Positions 15,980 through 24,986 of a DNA stretch of 64,000 nucleotides are shown here, in pieces. Position 1 is the stretch's first letter. Every line of letters starts with the position of its first letter. This DNA is from Haladaptatus salinisoli (lineage in GTDB: Archaea > Halobacteriota > Halobacteria > Halobacteriales > Haladaptataceae): positions 2,468,823 through 2,532,822 of the forward strand of contig NZ_CP085327.1 of the NCBI RefSeq assembly GCF_020614375.1, written 5' to 3'. A program made the translations under genes and the position numbers. The notes beneath the pieces are model-generated. The model was not told the DNA's origin. It ran no database searches and saw only the letters and a list, made by a program, of their open reading frames with translations.

Positions 15980-16363
15980 ATGCCGCTAACGCCCGAGACG
16001 CTCACGAAACACGAACTCGTCGGCCTGCGCGTGCGGGTCGCCTCGGCGACGAACCCCGACCTCGAAGCCATCGAGGGTCGGGTCGTCTCCGAGACGATGC
16101 GGACGCTTACCGTCGAGTCCGAGTCTCGGGCGAGACAGGTGCCCAAGCGCGGCGCGACGTTCGAATTCGCGCTCACAGATGAAGCCGCCGACGCCCGCAA
16201 GGGGTCGGGGACCGCGTCCGAACGCGGGTCGGAAACTGCCGGAGAGCGCTCCGGTCAGTCTGATTCGTGCGAGGGCGCGGCCTACGTTACGGTGGATGGG
16301 GAGACGCTGCTCTCACGTCCCGCACTGCGCACCGAAACTGGAGGTAACTCGAAATGGCGTTAG
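15980..16363 (+). CDS. rnp1: ribonuclease P protein component 1 (Rpp29/Pop4)
   Basis: A 127-residue archaeal Rpp29 homologue that assists the RNase P RNA in tRNA 5'-end maturation. The N-terminal TPETLTKHELVGLRVRVASATNPDLEAIEGRVVSETMRTLTV and the later KRGATFEFAL strand form the Sm-like barrel. An unusual hydrophilic insert of about 30 residues (KGSGTASERGSETAGERSG) separates the last strands from the C-terminal VDGETLLSRPALRTE. The gene overlaps the start of S17 by 10 bases. Its place between L29 and S17 is the standard archaeal one. Confidence 0.93.
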   Translation: MPLTPETLTKHELVGLRVRVASATNPDLEAIEGRVVSETMRTLTVESESRARQVPKRGATFEFALTDEAADARKGSGTASERGSETAGERSGQSDSCEGAAYVTVDGETLLSRPALRTETGGNSKWR

Positions 16364-16788
16364 GATTGAACGTATCAGAACCGGAGGAAACCTGCTCCGA
16401 CGAGAACTGTCCGTTCCACGGCTCGCTGGCCGTTCGCGGACAGGTGATCGAAGGGGAGGTCGCCTCCACCGACATGGACAAAACCGTCGTCGTCGAGCGA
16501 GAGTACGACGTTACAGTGCCGAAATACGATCGGCAGATGAAACGTCGCTCCCGCGTTCCGGCCCACGCGCCGGAGTGCCTGGCTCTCGAAGTCGGCGACA
16601 CGGTTCGTATCGCAGAAACCCGACCGCTCTCGAAGACGAAATCGCACGTCGTCGTCGAGACGTTCGCGACCGATCGCGACGTAGCGTCGGGCGAGACAGA
16701 ACACGCCTCGCCTTCCGGCGAGGAGACCACCGGCGACGTAACCGAGGGCGCATCGGACGACCGAGCGCCCGAGGGAGGTGACGACTGA
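16354..16788 (+). CDS. rps17: 30S ribosomal protein S17
   Basis: A 144-residue archaeal S17 (uS17). The Cys-containing N-terminal block ([28 protein letters not shown]) precedes the OB fold ([36 protein letters not shown]...[21 protein letters not shown]). A haloarchaeal acidic C-terminal extension follows (from ~residue 112). The start overlaps rnp1 by 10 bases and is preceded by GGAGGTAA. The end overlaps the L14 ATG by 1 base. Confidence 0.97.
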   Translation: MALGLNVSEPEETCSDENCPFHGSLAVRGQVIEGEVASTDMDKTVVVEREYDVTVPKYDRQMKRRSRVPAHAPECLALEVGDTVRIAETRPLSKTKSHVVVETFATDRDVASGETEHASPSGEETTGDVTEGASDDRAPEGGDD

Positions 16789-17186
16789 TGGAAGCGCTGA
16801 AAGCCGACGTCACGCAGGGCGTCGAGAAAGGCTCCCTGCTGACGTGCGCCGACAACACCGGCGCGCGCCAGCTGAAAGTCATCAGCGTCTCCAACTACCA
16901 CGGCACGAAGAACCGCCATCCCAAGGCGGGAATCGGTGACAAGATAACGGTGTCCGTCACGAAAGGGACGCCCGAGATGCGCCGACAGGTGCTGGAGGCC
17001 GTCATCATCCGACAGCGCAAGTCCATCCGTCGTCCGGACGGCACGCGCGTCAAGTTCGAAGACAACGCGGCCGTCATCATCGACGACGTGGAGGAGCCGC
17101 GAGGGACGGAGATCAAAGGTCCCATCGCGCAGGAAGTCGCCGAGCGGTTCGGAAGTATCGCGAGCACGGCTACGATGATAGTATGA
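16788..17186 (+). CDS. rpl14: 50S ribosomal protein L14
   Basis: A 132-residue L14 (uL14), part of the factor-binding and intersubunit-bridge surface. It includes [18 protein letters not shown], the L14 signature, and the C-terminal [22 protein letters not shown]. Its ATG is preceded by GGGAGGTGA inside the end of S17. It overlaps L24 by 4 bases. Confidence 0.98.
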   Translation: MEALKADVTQGVEKGSLLTCADNTGARQLKVISVSNYHGTKNRHPKAGIGDKITVSVTKGTPEMRRQVLEAVIIRQRKSIRRPDGTRVKFEDNAAVIIDDVEEPRGTEIKGPIAQEVAERFGSIASTATMIV

Positions 17187-17539
17187 CTCGACAACCACGC
17201 AAACAGCGAAATCAGACCGAGCGCGCCCCGCTGCACGAGCGGCACGAGCAGGTCAAAGCGACGCTGTCCGACGACCTCCGCGAGGAGTACGGACGGCGGA
17301 GCGTCCGCGTCAACGCGGGCGACACGGTCGAGGTCATGCGCGGCGACTTCGCCGGCGAGGAGGGCGAGGTGCTCGACGTGGACCTGAAGAACGCGGTCAT
17401 CCACGTCGAGGACATCACCCTCGAGAAAGCCGACGGCGAGGAAGTGCCGCGGGCGCTCGACGCGAGCAACGTTCGCGTGACCGACCTCGACCTCGAAGAC
17501 GATCGCCGCGAGGCGCGTCTGGAAGGTGATACCGAATGA
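17183..17539 (+). CDS. rpl24: 50S ribosomal protein L24
   Basis: A 118-residue archaeal/eukaryal L24 (uL24). It contains a basic N-terminal arm ([46 protein letters not shown]) and the KOW motif ([31 protein letters not shown]). A short acidic tail follows. The stop overlaps the S4e ATG by 4 bases. Confidence 0.97.
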   Translation: MTRQPRKQRNQTERAPLHERHEQVKATLSDDLREEYGRRSVRVNAGDTVEVMRGDFAGEEGEVLDVDLKNAVIHVEDITLEKADGEEVPRALDASNVRVTDLDLEDDRREARLEGDTE

Positions 17540-18240
17540 GCAACCATCAGAAACGACTCTCCGTTCCGAACTCATGGCCGGTCGAGCGCAAGACCGCCAC
17601 GTTCACCGTGAAGGCCGGCGCCGGCCCGCACGGTCGCGACGGCGTTCCGCTGCTCATCCTGCTGCGGGACGTGCTGGGCTACGCCGACTCGAAGAAGGAA
17701 GCCCGCTACGCGCTCAACCAGGGCTCCGTTCTCGTGAACGGGGAGGCGGTGAGAGACGAACAGCGACCCATCGGGATGTTCGACATCCTCGCGTTCACGG
17801 AACGCGAAGAGTACTACCGCGTCTTCCCCGACGAAGGCGGCCGACTCGCGCTGACCCGCATCGACGCGGACGCGGCGGACGGCCGACTGGCGAAGATAGA
17901 GGACAAGACGCAGGTTCCCGGCGGCGAAACGCAGCTCAATCTCCACGACGGCAGCAACCTCCGCGTGGGCGACGGCGGCGACTACAACACGAAAGACTCC
18001 ATCGTCGTCAGCAACGACGACAAGGAGATCGTCGCTCACTTCCCCTACGAGGAGGGTTGTCTCGTCACCGCGGTCCGCGGTCAGCACGCGGGCGAGATCG
18101 GCGAAATCGCCGACGTCAAGGTGACGCCCGGCAGCGGGTCGAACAGCGTCGTGGTCGAGGGCGAGGACGGCTCCTTCGAGACGGTCGAGGAGTACGTCGT
18201 CGTCATCGACGAGAACTTCGTGGGTGGTGAGGACGAATGA
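17536..18240 (+). CDS. rps4e: 30S ribosomal protein S4e
   Basis: A 234-residue S4e (eS4), found only in archaea and eukaryotes. The S4-like RNA-binding domain ([47 protein letters not shown]) lies at residues ~37-83. The central S4e domain follows, and a C-terminal KOW motif ([21 protein letters not shown]) spans ~175-195. It lies between L24 and L5 with 4-base overlaps on both sides. Confidence 0.98.
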   Translation: MSNHQKRLSVPNSWPVERKTATFTVKAGAGPHGRDGVPLLILLRDVLGYADSKKEARYALNQGSVLVNGEAVRDEQRPIGMFDILAFTEREEYYRVFPDEGGRLALTRIDADAADGRLAKIEDKTQVPGGETQLNLHDGSNLRVGDGGDYNTKDSIVVSNDDKEIVAHFPYEEGCLVTAVRGQHAGEIGEIADVKVTPGSGSNSVVVEGEDGSFETVEEYVVVIDENFVGGEDE

Positions 18241-18755
18241 GCGAAGCCGAGTTCCACCAGATGCGCGAGCCGCGAGTGGAGAAGGTCGTCGTCCACATGG
18301 GCGTCGGCGAAGGCGGCCGCGAACTCGCCAACGCCGAGGACATCCTCGAAGACGTGACCGAACAGCAGAGCGTCCGCACGCTGGCGAAGTCCACGCTACC
18401 GGATTTCGGCATCCGACAGGGCGACCCCATCGGCGCGAAAGTGACGCTCCGCAACGAGGAGGCGCACGAGTTCCTCGAGACGGCGCTCCCGCTGGCCGAC
18501 CTCTCGACGACGCAGTTCGACGAGACGGGGAACTTCAGCTTCGGCGTCGAGGAACACACCGAGTTCCCGGGCCAGGAGTACGACCCGAACGTCGGAATCT
18601 ACGGACTCGACGTAACCGTCAATCTCGTCCGACCGGGGTACCGCGTCGCCAAGCGCGACAAGGTGACCCGCCAGATTCCGTCGAACCACCGGCTGACGCC
18701 CGAGGACGCCATCGCGTTCCTCGAGGCCAACTTCGACGTCGAGGTGAACGAATGA
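18237..18755 (+). CDS. rpl5: 50S ribosomal protein L5
   Basis: A 172-residue archaeal L5 (uL5), which binds 5S rRNA with L18. It includes [29 protein letters not shown], the [16 protein letters not shown] core, and [32 protein letters not shown]. The gene overlaps S4e and S14 by 4 bases at each end. Confidence 0.98.
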   Translation: MSEAEFHQMREPRVEKVVVHMGVGEGGRELANAEDILEDVTEQQSVRTLAKSTLPDFGIRQGDPIGAKVTLRNEEAHEFLETALPLADLSTTQFDETGNFSFGVEEHTEFPGQEYDPNVGIYGLDVTVNLVRPGYRVAKRDKVTRQIPSNHRLTPEDAIAFLEANFDVEVNE

Positions 18756-18928
18756 GCGAGAGCGAAAACGACGCGACCGGCGAGCAGACGGCCAAGCGCA
18801 CGGGACAACTCGAATCGTGCCAGCGCTGCGGTCGAAAGCAGGGTCTGGTCGGCAAGTACGACATCAACCTGTGTCGCCAGTGCTTCCGCGAAATCGCACG
18901 CGACATGGGATTCAAGAAGTACCGATAA
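18752..18928 (+). CDS. rps14: 30S ribosomal protein S14 (zinc-binding)
   Basis: A 58-residue S14 (uS14) of the zinc-ribbon type. It starts [20 protein letters not shown]. Zinc ligands are Cys23, Cys26, Cys41 and Cys44 (CQRCGRKQ ... [18 protein letters not shown]). The N-terminal 15 residues are a Ser/Glu-rich haloarchaeal extension. The ATG overlaps the L5 stop by 4 bases, which supports this start. S8 follows after 2 bases. Confidence 0.97.
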   Translation: MSESENDATGEQTAKRTGQLESCQRCGRKQGLVGKYDINLCRQCFREIARDMGFKKYR

Positions 18929-18930
18929 CA

Positions 18931-19323
18931 ATGGCAGGAAACGACCCCCTCAGCAACGCACTCTCCGGCGTGAACAACGCCGAGAGCGTCGGTCATCTGT
19001 CCCACACGGTAGAGCCCGCCTCGAACGAGATCGGCAGCGTGCTCGAGGTCTTCTACGACCACGGGTACATCGACGGCTTCGAGTTCGTCGAAGACGGTAA
19101 AGCCGGTCTGTTCGAGGTCGAACTGAAAGGCGCGATAAACGAGTGTGGCGCGGTCAAGCCCCGCTACTCGGCGGGCAAGGACGATTTCGAGAAGTGGGAG
19201 AAGCGGTTCCTCCCCGCCCGGGACTACGGGGCGCTCGTCGTCACGACCAGCCACGGCGTCATGAGCCACTACGAGGCCCGCGAACAGGGCGTCGGTGGCC
19301 AAGTCATCGCGTACGTCTACTAG
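18931..19323 (+). CDS. rps8: 30S ribosomal protein S8
   Basis: A 130-residue archaeal S8 (uS8). The start [18 protein letters not shown] at 18931 is chosen over an upstream in-frame Met because it follows S14 by 2 bases and matches the family. The C-terminal signature [34 protein letters not shown] contacts helix 21 of 16S rRNA. S8 organises the central domain of the small subunit. Confidence 0.98.
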   Translation: MAGNDPLSNALSGVNNAESVGHLSHTVEPASNEIGSVLEVFYDHGYIDGFEFVEDGKAGLFEVELKGAINECGAVKPRYSAGKDDFEKWEKRFLPARDYGALVVTTSHGVMSHYEAREQGVGGQVIAYVY

Positions 19324-19327
19324 AACA

Positions 19328-19864
19328 ATGCCACGAGTAGAAATCGAAATTCCGGACGAGGTGACCGCCGACGTGGACCATCTCGATCTGACCATCGATG
19401 GACCGGAAGGAACCGTCACGCGACGGCTCTGGTACCCGGACATCGACGTCAGCGTCGAGGACGGTACGGTCGTCATCGAGAGCGATGCCAACGACGCCAA
19501 AACGAAGGCGACGATGGGCACGTTCGAGAGCCACGTACGAAACATGGTACACGGCGTGACCGAGGAGTGGGAGTACAAGATGGAAGTCTTCTACTCTCAC
19601 TTCCCGATGCAGGTGCGCTCCGAAGGCGAGGAAATCGTCATCGAGAACTTCCTCGGCGAGAAAGCGCCCCGTCGGACGCGAGTCCACGGGGACACCACCG
19701 TTCAGGTGGACAACGAGGAGCTCTTCCTGCGCGGCCCGAGCATCGAAGACGTGGGCCAGACCGCCGCGGACATCGAACAACTGACTCGCGTGCAAGGAAA
19801 AGACACGCGAGTGTTCCAGGACGGCGTCTACATCACGGAGAAGCCGTCCACGGGAGGTGCCTGA
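19328..19864 (+). CDS. rpl6: 50S ribosomal protein L6
   Basis: A 178-residue L6 (uL6). The start is MPRVEIEIPDEVTADVDHLDL, 4 bases after the S8 stop, preferred over an upstream in-frame Met. The two L6 repeats are seen as DLTIDGPEGTVTRRLWYPDIDV and IENFLGEKAPRRTRVHGDTTV. The conserved block RGPSIEDVGQTAADIEQLTRVQGKDTRVFQDGVYI completes it. L6 lies by the sarcin-ricin loop. Confidence 0.98.
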   Translation: MPRVEIEIPDEVTADVDHLDLTIDGPEGTVTRRLWYPDIDVSVEDGTVVIESDANDAKTKATMGTFESHVRNMVHGVTEEWEYKMEVFYSHFPMQVRSEGEEIVIENFLGEKAPRRTRVHGDTTVQVDNEELFLRGPSIEDVGQTAADIEQLTRVQGKDTRVFQDGVYITEKPSTGGA

Positions 19865-19867
19865 TAG

Positions 19868-20572
19868 ATGGCAGACGAACCCGAACAGATCGAAGACATC
19901 AGCGGTGTCGGCGACAGCAAGGCCGAGTCGCTTCGAGAGGCCGGCTACGAGTCCGTCGAGGACGTCAAAGCCGCCAGCCAGAGCGACCTCTCCGAAGTCG
20001 AAGGAATCGGCAACGCGCTCGCCGCCCGCATCAAAGCGGACGTGGGCGGTCTCGAAGTCGAAGAGGAGACGGAAGCCGAAATCGAAGAGGAAGAGCCGGA
20101 AGAAGAAGAGGAGCCGGAAGAGGAAGTCGAGACCGAACTGCGCCCCCGCGGACTGACGGAGAAGACGCCCGACCTCGACGAGAAGGAGGGACGACTGCTC
20201 CGCCAGCGCAAGCGCGAGGGGAAACCGCAGTTCAACCGGCAGGATTACCACAAGAAAAAGCGGACGCCCGAATCGTGGCGGAAGCCCCGCGGCAACCTCA
20301 GTAAGCAGCGCCGCGGCATCAAGGGGAAAGGCGACATGGTCGAGTCCGGCTACCGGACGCCCAAGGCCGTGCGCGGCAAGCATCCGAGCGGCTTCGACGA
20401 GGTTCGCGTCCACAACGTGGACGACCTCGAAGGTGTCGACGGCGACACCGAAGCGGTTCGCATCGCCTCGAAAGTCGGCGCTCGCAAGCGCGAGCGCATC
20501 GAGGAGTCCGCCGAAGAAGCGGGCATCCGCGTTCTCAACCCGACGTACGTCGAAGTGGAGGTAGAAGAATGA
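19868..20572 (+). CDS. rpl32e: 50S ribosomal protein L32e with helix-hairpin-helix extension
   Basis: A 234-residue L32e (eL32), about 100 residues longer than the eukaryotic protein. Residues ~7-60 form a pair of helix-hairpin-helix motifs ([19 protein letters not shown] and [20 protein letters not shown]). An acidic linker at ~60-92 follows. The L32e core starts near residue 108 ([31 protein letters not shown]). This architecture is known for haloarchaeal L32e. GGGAGGTG precedes the ATG. L19e overlaps its end by 4 bases. Confidence 0.96.
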   Translation: MADEPEQIEDISGVGDSKAESLREAGYESVEDVKAASQSDLSEVEGIGNALAARIKADVGGLEVEEETEAEIEEEEPEEEEEPEEEVETELRPRGLTEKTPDLDEKEGRLLRQRKREGKPQFNRQDYHKKKRTPESWRKPRGNLSKQRRGIKGKGDMVESGYRTPKAVRGKHPSGFDEVRVHNVDDLEGVDGDTEAVRIASKVGARKRERIEESAEEAGIRVLNPTYVEVEVEE

Positions 20573-21009
20573 GCGACCTGAGTGCACAGAAGCGACTCGC
20601 CGCCGACGTGCTCGACGTCGGGAAGAACCGCGTCTGGTTCGACCCCGACGCGCAGGGTGCCATCGCGGACGCGATCACCCGCGAGGACATCCGCGAACTC
20701 GTCGACGACGGGTCGATTCGAGCGAAAGACGCAAAGAGCAACTCCCGCGGCCGCGCCCGCGAGCGCAAATCGAAGCGCGCCTACGGGCACCGTTCCGGTG
20801 CCGGCACCCGCAAGGGGAAGAAGGGCGGCCGCAAGGACTCGAAAGAGGAGTGGACGAACCGGATTCGCGCGCAGCGACGCAAACTGCGCGAACTCCGCGC
20901 CGACGGCGAAATCACGCAGACGCAGTACCGCGACCTGTATGATAAGGCAAAAGGCGGGGAGTTCCGTAGCGTGCAATACCTGCTGAACTACATCGAGAAC
21001 AACTACTAA
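20569..21009 (+). CDS. rpl19e: 50S ribosomal protein L19e
   Basis: A 146-residue L19e (eL19). It begins [27 protein letters not shown]. The basic central part [37 protein letters not shown] contacts 23S rRNA, and the C-terminal helix ends LLNYIENNY. It is absent from bacteria. GGAGGT precedes the start within the end of L32e. Confidence 0.98.
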   Translation: MSDLSAQKRLAADVLDVGKNRVWFDPDAQGAIADAITREDIRELVDDGSIRAKDAKSNSRGRARERKSKRAYGHRSGAGTRKGKKGGRKDSKEEWTNRIRAQRRKLRELRADGEITQTQYRDLYDKAKGGEFRSVQYLLNYIENNY

Positions 21010-21011
21010 CA

Positions 21012-21566
21012 ATGGCAACTGGACCACGATACAAGGTGCCGATGCGCCGCCGCCGAGAGGTCCGGACTGACTACCATCAGAGGTTGCGCCTGCTGAAATC
21101 AGGCAAGCCGCGTCTGGTCGCTCGCAAGAGCAATCAGCACGTCAGGGCGCAGCTGGTCACGATGGGTCCCGACGGCGATAACACGGTTGCGAGCGCCTTC
21201 TCCGGCGACCTGGCGGAGTACGGCTGGGAGGCCCCGACGGGCAACCTCCCCAGCGCGTACCTCACCGGGTACCTGCTCGGTAAGCGCGCGCTCGAAGCCG
21301 ACTACGACGAGGCGGTGCTCGACATCGGCCTCAACACGGCGACACCCGGCAGCAAAGCGTTCGCAGTACAGGAAGGAGCGATAGACGCCGGCCTCGATAT
21401 CCCCCACAACGAGAGCGTGATGGCGGACTGGTCGCGCAACCGCGGCGAGCACATCGCCGAGTACGCGGAACAGCGCGACGAACCGCTGTACGGCGGGGAT
21501 TTCGACGCCACCGAACTACCCGAGCACTTCGACGAAGTGCTCTCGAACCTCCAGGAGGACGAATAA
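21012..21566 (+). CDS. rpl18: 50S ribosomal protein L18
   Basis: A 184-residue archaeal L18 (uL18), partner of L5 on 5S rRNA. It begins [41 protein letters not shown]. The core contains [14 protein letters not shown] and [35 protein letters not shown]. The tail is acidic. It lies 2 bases after L19e and 1 base before S5. Confidence 0.98.
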   Translation: MATGPRYKVPMRRRREVRTDYHQRLRLLKSGKPRLVARKSNQHVRAQLVTMGPDGDNTVASAFSGDLAEYGWEAPTGNLPSAYLTGYLLGKRALEADYDEAVLDIGLNTATPGSKAFAVQEGAIDAGLDIPHNESVMADWSRNRGEHIAEYAEQRDEPLYGGDFDATELPEHFDEVLSNLQEDE

Positions 21567-21567
21567 C

Positions 21568-22212
21568 ATGAGCAATTCCAACGGCTGGCAACCCCAGACC
21601 CGTCTCGGCCGCAAGGTCGTCGAAGGCGACATCGAGACGATGGAGGAGGCGCTGAACTCCGGGCTCCCGCTGAAGGAGCCGGAACTCGTCGATCAGCTCC
21701 TCCCCGGCCTCGAAGACGAAGTGCTGGACATCAACATGGTCCAGCGCATGACCGACTCCGGTCGGCGGGTGAAGTTCCGCTGCGTCTGCGCCATCGGCAA
21801 CCGCGACGGTTTCGTCGGCTACGCCGAAGGCCGAGACGACCAGGTCGGCGGTGCCATCCAGAAGGCTATCGAGATAGCGAAGCTGAACATCATCGACGTA
21901 CCCCGCGGCGCGGGGTCGTGGGAGGACCGCAGCGACCGACCGCACTCGCTCACCCACCGGACGACCGGGAAGGCGGGCAGCGTCGAGGTCGAACTCATCC
22001 CGGCGCCCGCCGGACTGGGTCTCGCCGCGACCGACACCGTTCGAAAGATACTCGAACTCGCGGGCGTCGAGAACGCGTGGACGAAGAGCCACGGTAACAC
22101 GCGGACGACGCTCAACCTCGCCAAGGCGACGTACAACGCGCTGGAGAACGCGTCGCAGGCGCGGGGGCCGCGCGCTCGCCCCGACGAGGAACCGCCGGAG
22201 GTGGCCGACTGA
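21568..22212 (+). CDS. rps5: 30S ribosomal protein S5
   Basis: A 214-residue archaeal S5 (uS5). The double-stranded RNA-binding-like domain contains [43 protein letters not shown] (residues ~55-97). The C-terminal domain has [35 protein letters not shown]. The stop shares a base with the L30 ATG, and GGAGGTGG lies just upstream. S5 takes part in decoding fidelity. Confidence 0.98.
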   Translation: MSNSNGWQPQTRLGRKVVEGDIETMEEALNSGLPLKEPELVDQLLPGLEDEVLDINMVQRMTDSGRRVKFRCVCAIGNRDGFVGYAEGRDDQVGGAIQKAIEIAKLNIIDVPRGAGSWEDRSDRPHSLTHRTTGKAGSVEVELIPAPAGLGLAATDTVRKILELAGVENAWTKSHGNTRTTLNLAKATYNALENASQARGPRARPDEEPPEVAD

Positions 22213-22676
22213 TGAAGGCAGTCGTCCAGCTTCGCGGCGAGGTCAACATGCACCAGGGCGTTCGGGACACCCTCGGGATGCTCAACATCCACAGGGTGAA
22301 CCACTGCGCGCTGGTCCCGGAGACGGAGACCTACCGCGGCATGATAACCAAGGTCAACGACTTCGTCGCCCACGGCGAACCCGACCGGGAGGTTCTGGAG
22401 ACGCTCCTCTCGAAGCGCGCCGAACCGCTCGAAGGCTCGGACGACGTGGACGACGAGTGGGTAGCAGAGAACACCGATTACTCCGACATCGCCGACCTCG
22501 CAGGGGCGCTGCTCGACGAGGAGACGACGCTCCGCGAGCAGGGGCTCACCCCCGTCCTCCGACTCCACCCGCCGCGCGGCGGCCACGAGGGCATCAAGCA
22601 CCCCACGAAAGAGGGCGGCCAACTCGGAAAACACACGACAGAGGAGATAAACAAGCTCCTCAAGTCGATGCGATAA
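22212..22676 (+). CDS. rpl30: 50S ribosomal protein L30
   Basis: A 154-residue archaeal L30 (uL30). It begins [52 protein letters not shown]. The archaeal C-terminal half ends LRLHPPRGGHEGIKHPTKEGGQLGKHTTEEINKLLKSMR. It overlaps S5 by 1 base and is followed after 2 bases by L15. Confidence 0.98.
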   Translation: MKAVVQLRGEVNMHQGVRDTLGMLNIHRVNHCALVPETETYRGMITKVNDFVAHGEPDREVLETLLSKRAEPLEGSDDVDDEWVAENTDYSDIADLAGALLDEETTLREQGLTPVLRLHPPRGGHEGIKHPTKEGGQLGKHTTEEINKLLKSMR

Positions 22677-22678
22677 CC

Positions 22679-23170
22679 ATGACGAACAAGAAACGACGCC
22701 AACGCGGCTCGCGCACGCACGGCGGCGGGACGCACAAGAACCGCCGCGGTGCCGGTAACCGCGGCGGACGCGGACGCGCAGGCCGCGCGAAACACGAGTT
22801 CCACAACTACGAACCGCTCGGAAAGCACGGGTTCTCCCGACCCGAAGACGCGAAGGAGACGGTGAGCACCGTCTCCGTGCAGAAGCTCGACGAAGACGCC
22901 CCGCTGTTCGCGGCGGACGGCGTCGCCGAGGAGACCGACGGCGGCTACCGAATCGACGCCCGCGACGTCGTCGACGACGGCTGGGACGCCGACGCAGTTA
23001 AGGTGCTCGGCGGCGGTCAAGTTCGCAACAGCCTCGAAGTCACCGCGGACGCCTTCTCGGCGAGCGCGGTCGAACTCATCGAGGAAGCGGACGGCGACGC
23101 CGTCCTGAGCGAGCGGGCCGAGGCCGAAGACGCCGAACCCGCCGAATCAGAGGAAGAACCAGAGGACTAA
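22679..23170 (+). CDS. rpl15: 50S ribosomal protein L15
   Basis: A 163-residue L15 (uL15). The ATG at 22679, 2 bases after the L30 stop, gives MTNKKRRQRGSRTHGGGTHKNRRGAGNRGG, the basic Gly-rich arm that threads into 23S rRNA. The globular domain follows (VKVLGGGQVRNSLEVTADAFSASAVELIEEADG). The end is an acidic haloarchaeal tail (EAEDAEPAESEEEPED). SecY begins 3 bases later, the usual coupling of L15 and translocon expression. Confidence 0.97.
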   Translation: MTNKKRRQRGSRTHGGGTHKNRRGAGNRGGRGRAGRAKHEFHNYEPLGKHGFSRPEDAKETVSTVSVQKLDEDAPLFAADGVAEETDGGYRIDARDVVDDGWDADAVKVLGGGQVRNSLEVTADAFSASAVELIEEADGDAVLSERAEAEDAEPAESEEEPED

Positions 23171-23173
23171 CGC

Positions 23174-24652
23174 ATGGGATGGAAGGAGGCCGCTGAACCA
23201 GTCCTGACGCGAATGCCGGCCGTCCAGCGCCCCGAGGGGCACGTCCCCTTCAAGCGCAAGCTAGGGTGGACGGCGGGCGTCCTCGTGCTGTATTTCTTCT
23301 TGACGAACGTCACCCTGTACGGGGTTGACACGAGCACCGACCTCTTCGGTCAGTTCCGCTCGCTGCTCGCCGGTCAGCAGGGTTCGGTCTTGCACCTCGG
23401 CATCGGTCCCATCGTCACCGCGAGCATCGTTCTTCAACTGCTCGGCGGCGCTGACCTGCTGGGGCTGGACACCGACGACCCGCGCGACCAGGTGCTCTAT
23501 CAGGGCCTCCAGAAGCTGTTGGTCATCGTGATGATCTGCCTGACGGGCCTGCCGATGGTGTTCGTCGGCGGGTTCTTCAAACCGGAGGGTGCGCTCGTCC
23601 AGAGCCTCGGCTCCGCGATGGCCGTCAAGTGGCTCATCTTCGGCCAGATATTCGTCGGCGCCGCCCTCGTCCTGTTCATGGACGAAATCGTGAGCAAGTG
23701 GGGCGTCGGCAGCGGTATCGGGCTGTTCATCGTCGCCGGCGTCAGCCAGCAGCTCATCGGCGGCCTGTTCTCGCCCCCGGGACTCGGCAACCAGACGGGG
23801 TTCGTCCCGTTCTGGATCTCCGTGCTCATCGGGAACGCGCAGGGCGTCCCGTCGCTGTTGACCGGAGAGGGCGTTCGGATGGTACTGCTCGGAACGAACA
23901 CCGGAACCGGCCTCATCGCGCTCGCCACGACGCTGTTGATCTTCGGCATCGTCGTGTACGCGGAGAGCGTGCGCGTCGAGATTCCGCTCAGTCACGCGCG
24001 AGTGAAGGGCGCTCGCGGTCGCTTCCCAGTGAAGCTCATCTACGCGAGCGTTCTGCCGATGATCCTCGTCCGCGCCCTGCAAGCGAACATCCAGTTCATC
24101 GGGCGCATCCTGTACGGCCAACTCGGGAACAGCATGCCCGCGTGGCTCGGCACCTACAGCAACGGACAGGCCACGGGCGGGCTGTTCTACTACTTCGCAC
24201 CCATCCAGTCGACGACCGACTGGATGTGGTGGACCGCCGGTTCCGCCGCCGCCCAAGAGCCGTGGCAGGTGTTGCTCCGCGTCGCCATCGACCTGACGTT
24301 CATGGTCATCGGCGGCGCCATCTTCGCCATCTTCTGGGTCGAGACGACGGACATGGGTCCGGAGGCGACGGCGAAGCAGATTCAGAACTCCGGGATGCAG
24401 ATCCCCGGATTCCGTCAGAACACGGGCGTCATCGAGAAGGTGATGGAGCGGTACATCCCGCAGGTCACCGTCATCGGCGGCGCGCTGGTCGGCCTGCTCG
24501 CCGTCATGGCGAACATGCTCGGCACCATCGGCGGCGTCTCCGGAACGGGACTGCTGCTGACGGTCTCCATCACCTACAAGCTCTACGAGGAGATCGCCGA
24601 AGAGCAGTTGATGGAGATGCACCCGATGATGCGCGAGATGTTCGGCGGCTGA
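23174..24652 (+). CDS. secY: preprotein translocase subunit SecY
   Basis: A 492-residue SecY (Sec61 alpha), the membrane channel for protein export. It has ten predicted membrane segments, beginning LGWTAGVLVLYFFLTNVTLYGV after the N-terminal MPAVQRPEGHVPFKRK. The plug region follows, as does the cytosolic loop containing EIPLSHARVKGARGRFPVKLIYAS, where ribosome and SRP receptor dock. The last segments include VTVIGGALVGLLAVMANMLGTIGGVSGTGLLLTVSITYKLYEEI. It closes the ribosomal operon. Confidence 0.98.
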   Translation: MGWKEAAEPVLTRMPAVQRPEGHVPFKRKLGWTAGVLVLYFFLTNVTLYGVDTSTDLFGQFRSLLAGQQGSVLHLGIGPIVTASIVLQLLGGADLLGLDTDDPRDQVLYQGLQKLLVIVMICLTGLPMVFVGGFFKPEGALVQSLGSAMAVKWLIFGQIFVGAALVLFMDEIVSKWGVGSGIGLFIVAGVSQQLIGGLFSPPGLGNQTGFVPFWISVLIGNAQGVPSLLTGEGVRMVLLGTNTGTGLIALATTLLIFGIVVYAESVRVEIPLSHARVKGARGRFPVKLIYASVLPMILVRALQANIQFIGRILYGQLGNSMPAWLGTYSNGQATGGLFYYFAPIQSTTDWMWWTAGSAAAQEPWQVLLRVAIDLTFMVIGGAIFAIFWVETTDMGPEATAKQIQNSGMQIPGFRQNTGVIEKVMERYIPQVTVIGGALVGLLAVMANMLGTIGGVSGTGLLLTVSITYKLYEEIAEEQLMEMHPMMREMFGG

Positions 24653-24668
24653 CGTAGGATTTCTCCAC

Positions 24669-24674
24669 TTTTTT
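24669..24674 (+). terminator. T-run terminator after secY
   Basis: Six Ts in CCACTTTTTTGTC, 16 bases after the secY stop. Archaeal RNA polymerase terminates at such T-runs without a stem-loop. This is the first T-run after the long operon. Confidence 0.55.
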
Positions 24675-24986
24675 GTCTCGACAATCAGAGAGTCGACCAG
24701 CCGCTGCGATAACGGATACCGCCCGTCGAACGTCGGGACGGCGAACGCCGAACCCTTCGCGATGCGCGGGCGAGACGTTCGCCGGGTGCGCTAACCGGCT
24801 CTGCGCGCTTCACTCGGTGACCGTCGACCGCTCGTAGAGTTCGTTTCGGGTCCCGTAGCGGTCGTGGAGACGCTCCGTCACCATCCCCGACGTTCGCGGC
24901 GGGTTTGCCGTCTCAGAGGAAGCTCCGGACGGGAATTCGCAACGTCTGACCGGAATCGGGGGACGCTACTTTACGGCGAAAAAGCG
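24675..24986. other. intergenic region between secY and the methyltransferase
   Basis: About 310 bases with no convincing gene. A short minus-strand frame (24810-24884) encodes a 24-residue peptide, MVTERLHDRYGTRNELYERS plus four residues. It looks like it could be a gene remnant but is too short to call. Nothing else is recognised. Confidence 0.4.

Noticed and set aside
24810..24884. 24-residue minus-strand peptide after secY
   Set aside because: Too short and without recognisable motif or ribosome binding site; kept only as a note in the intergenic entry.
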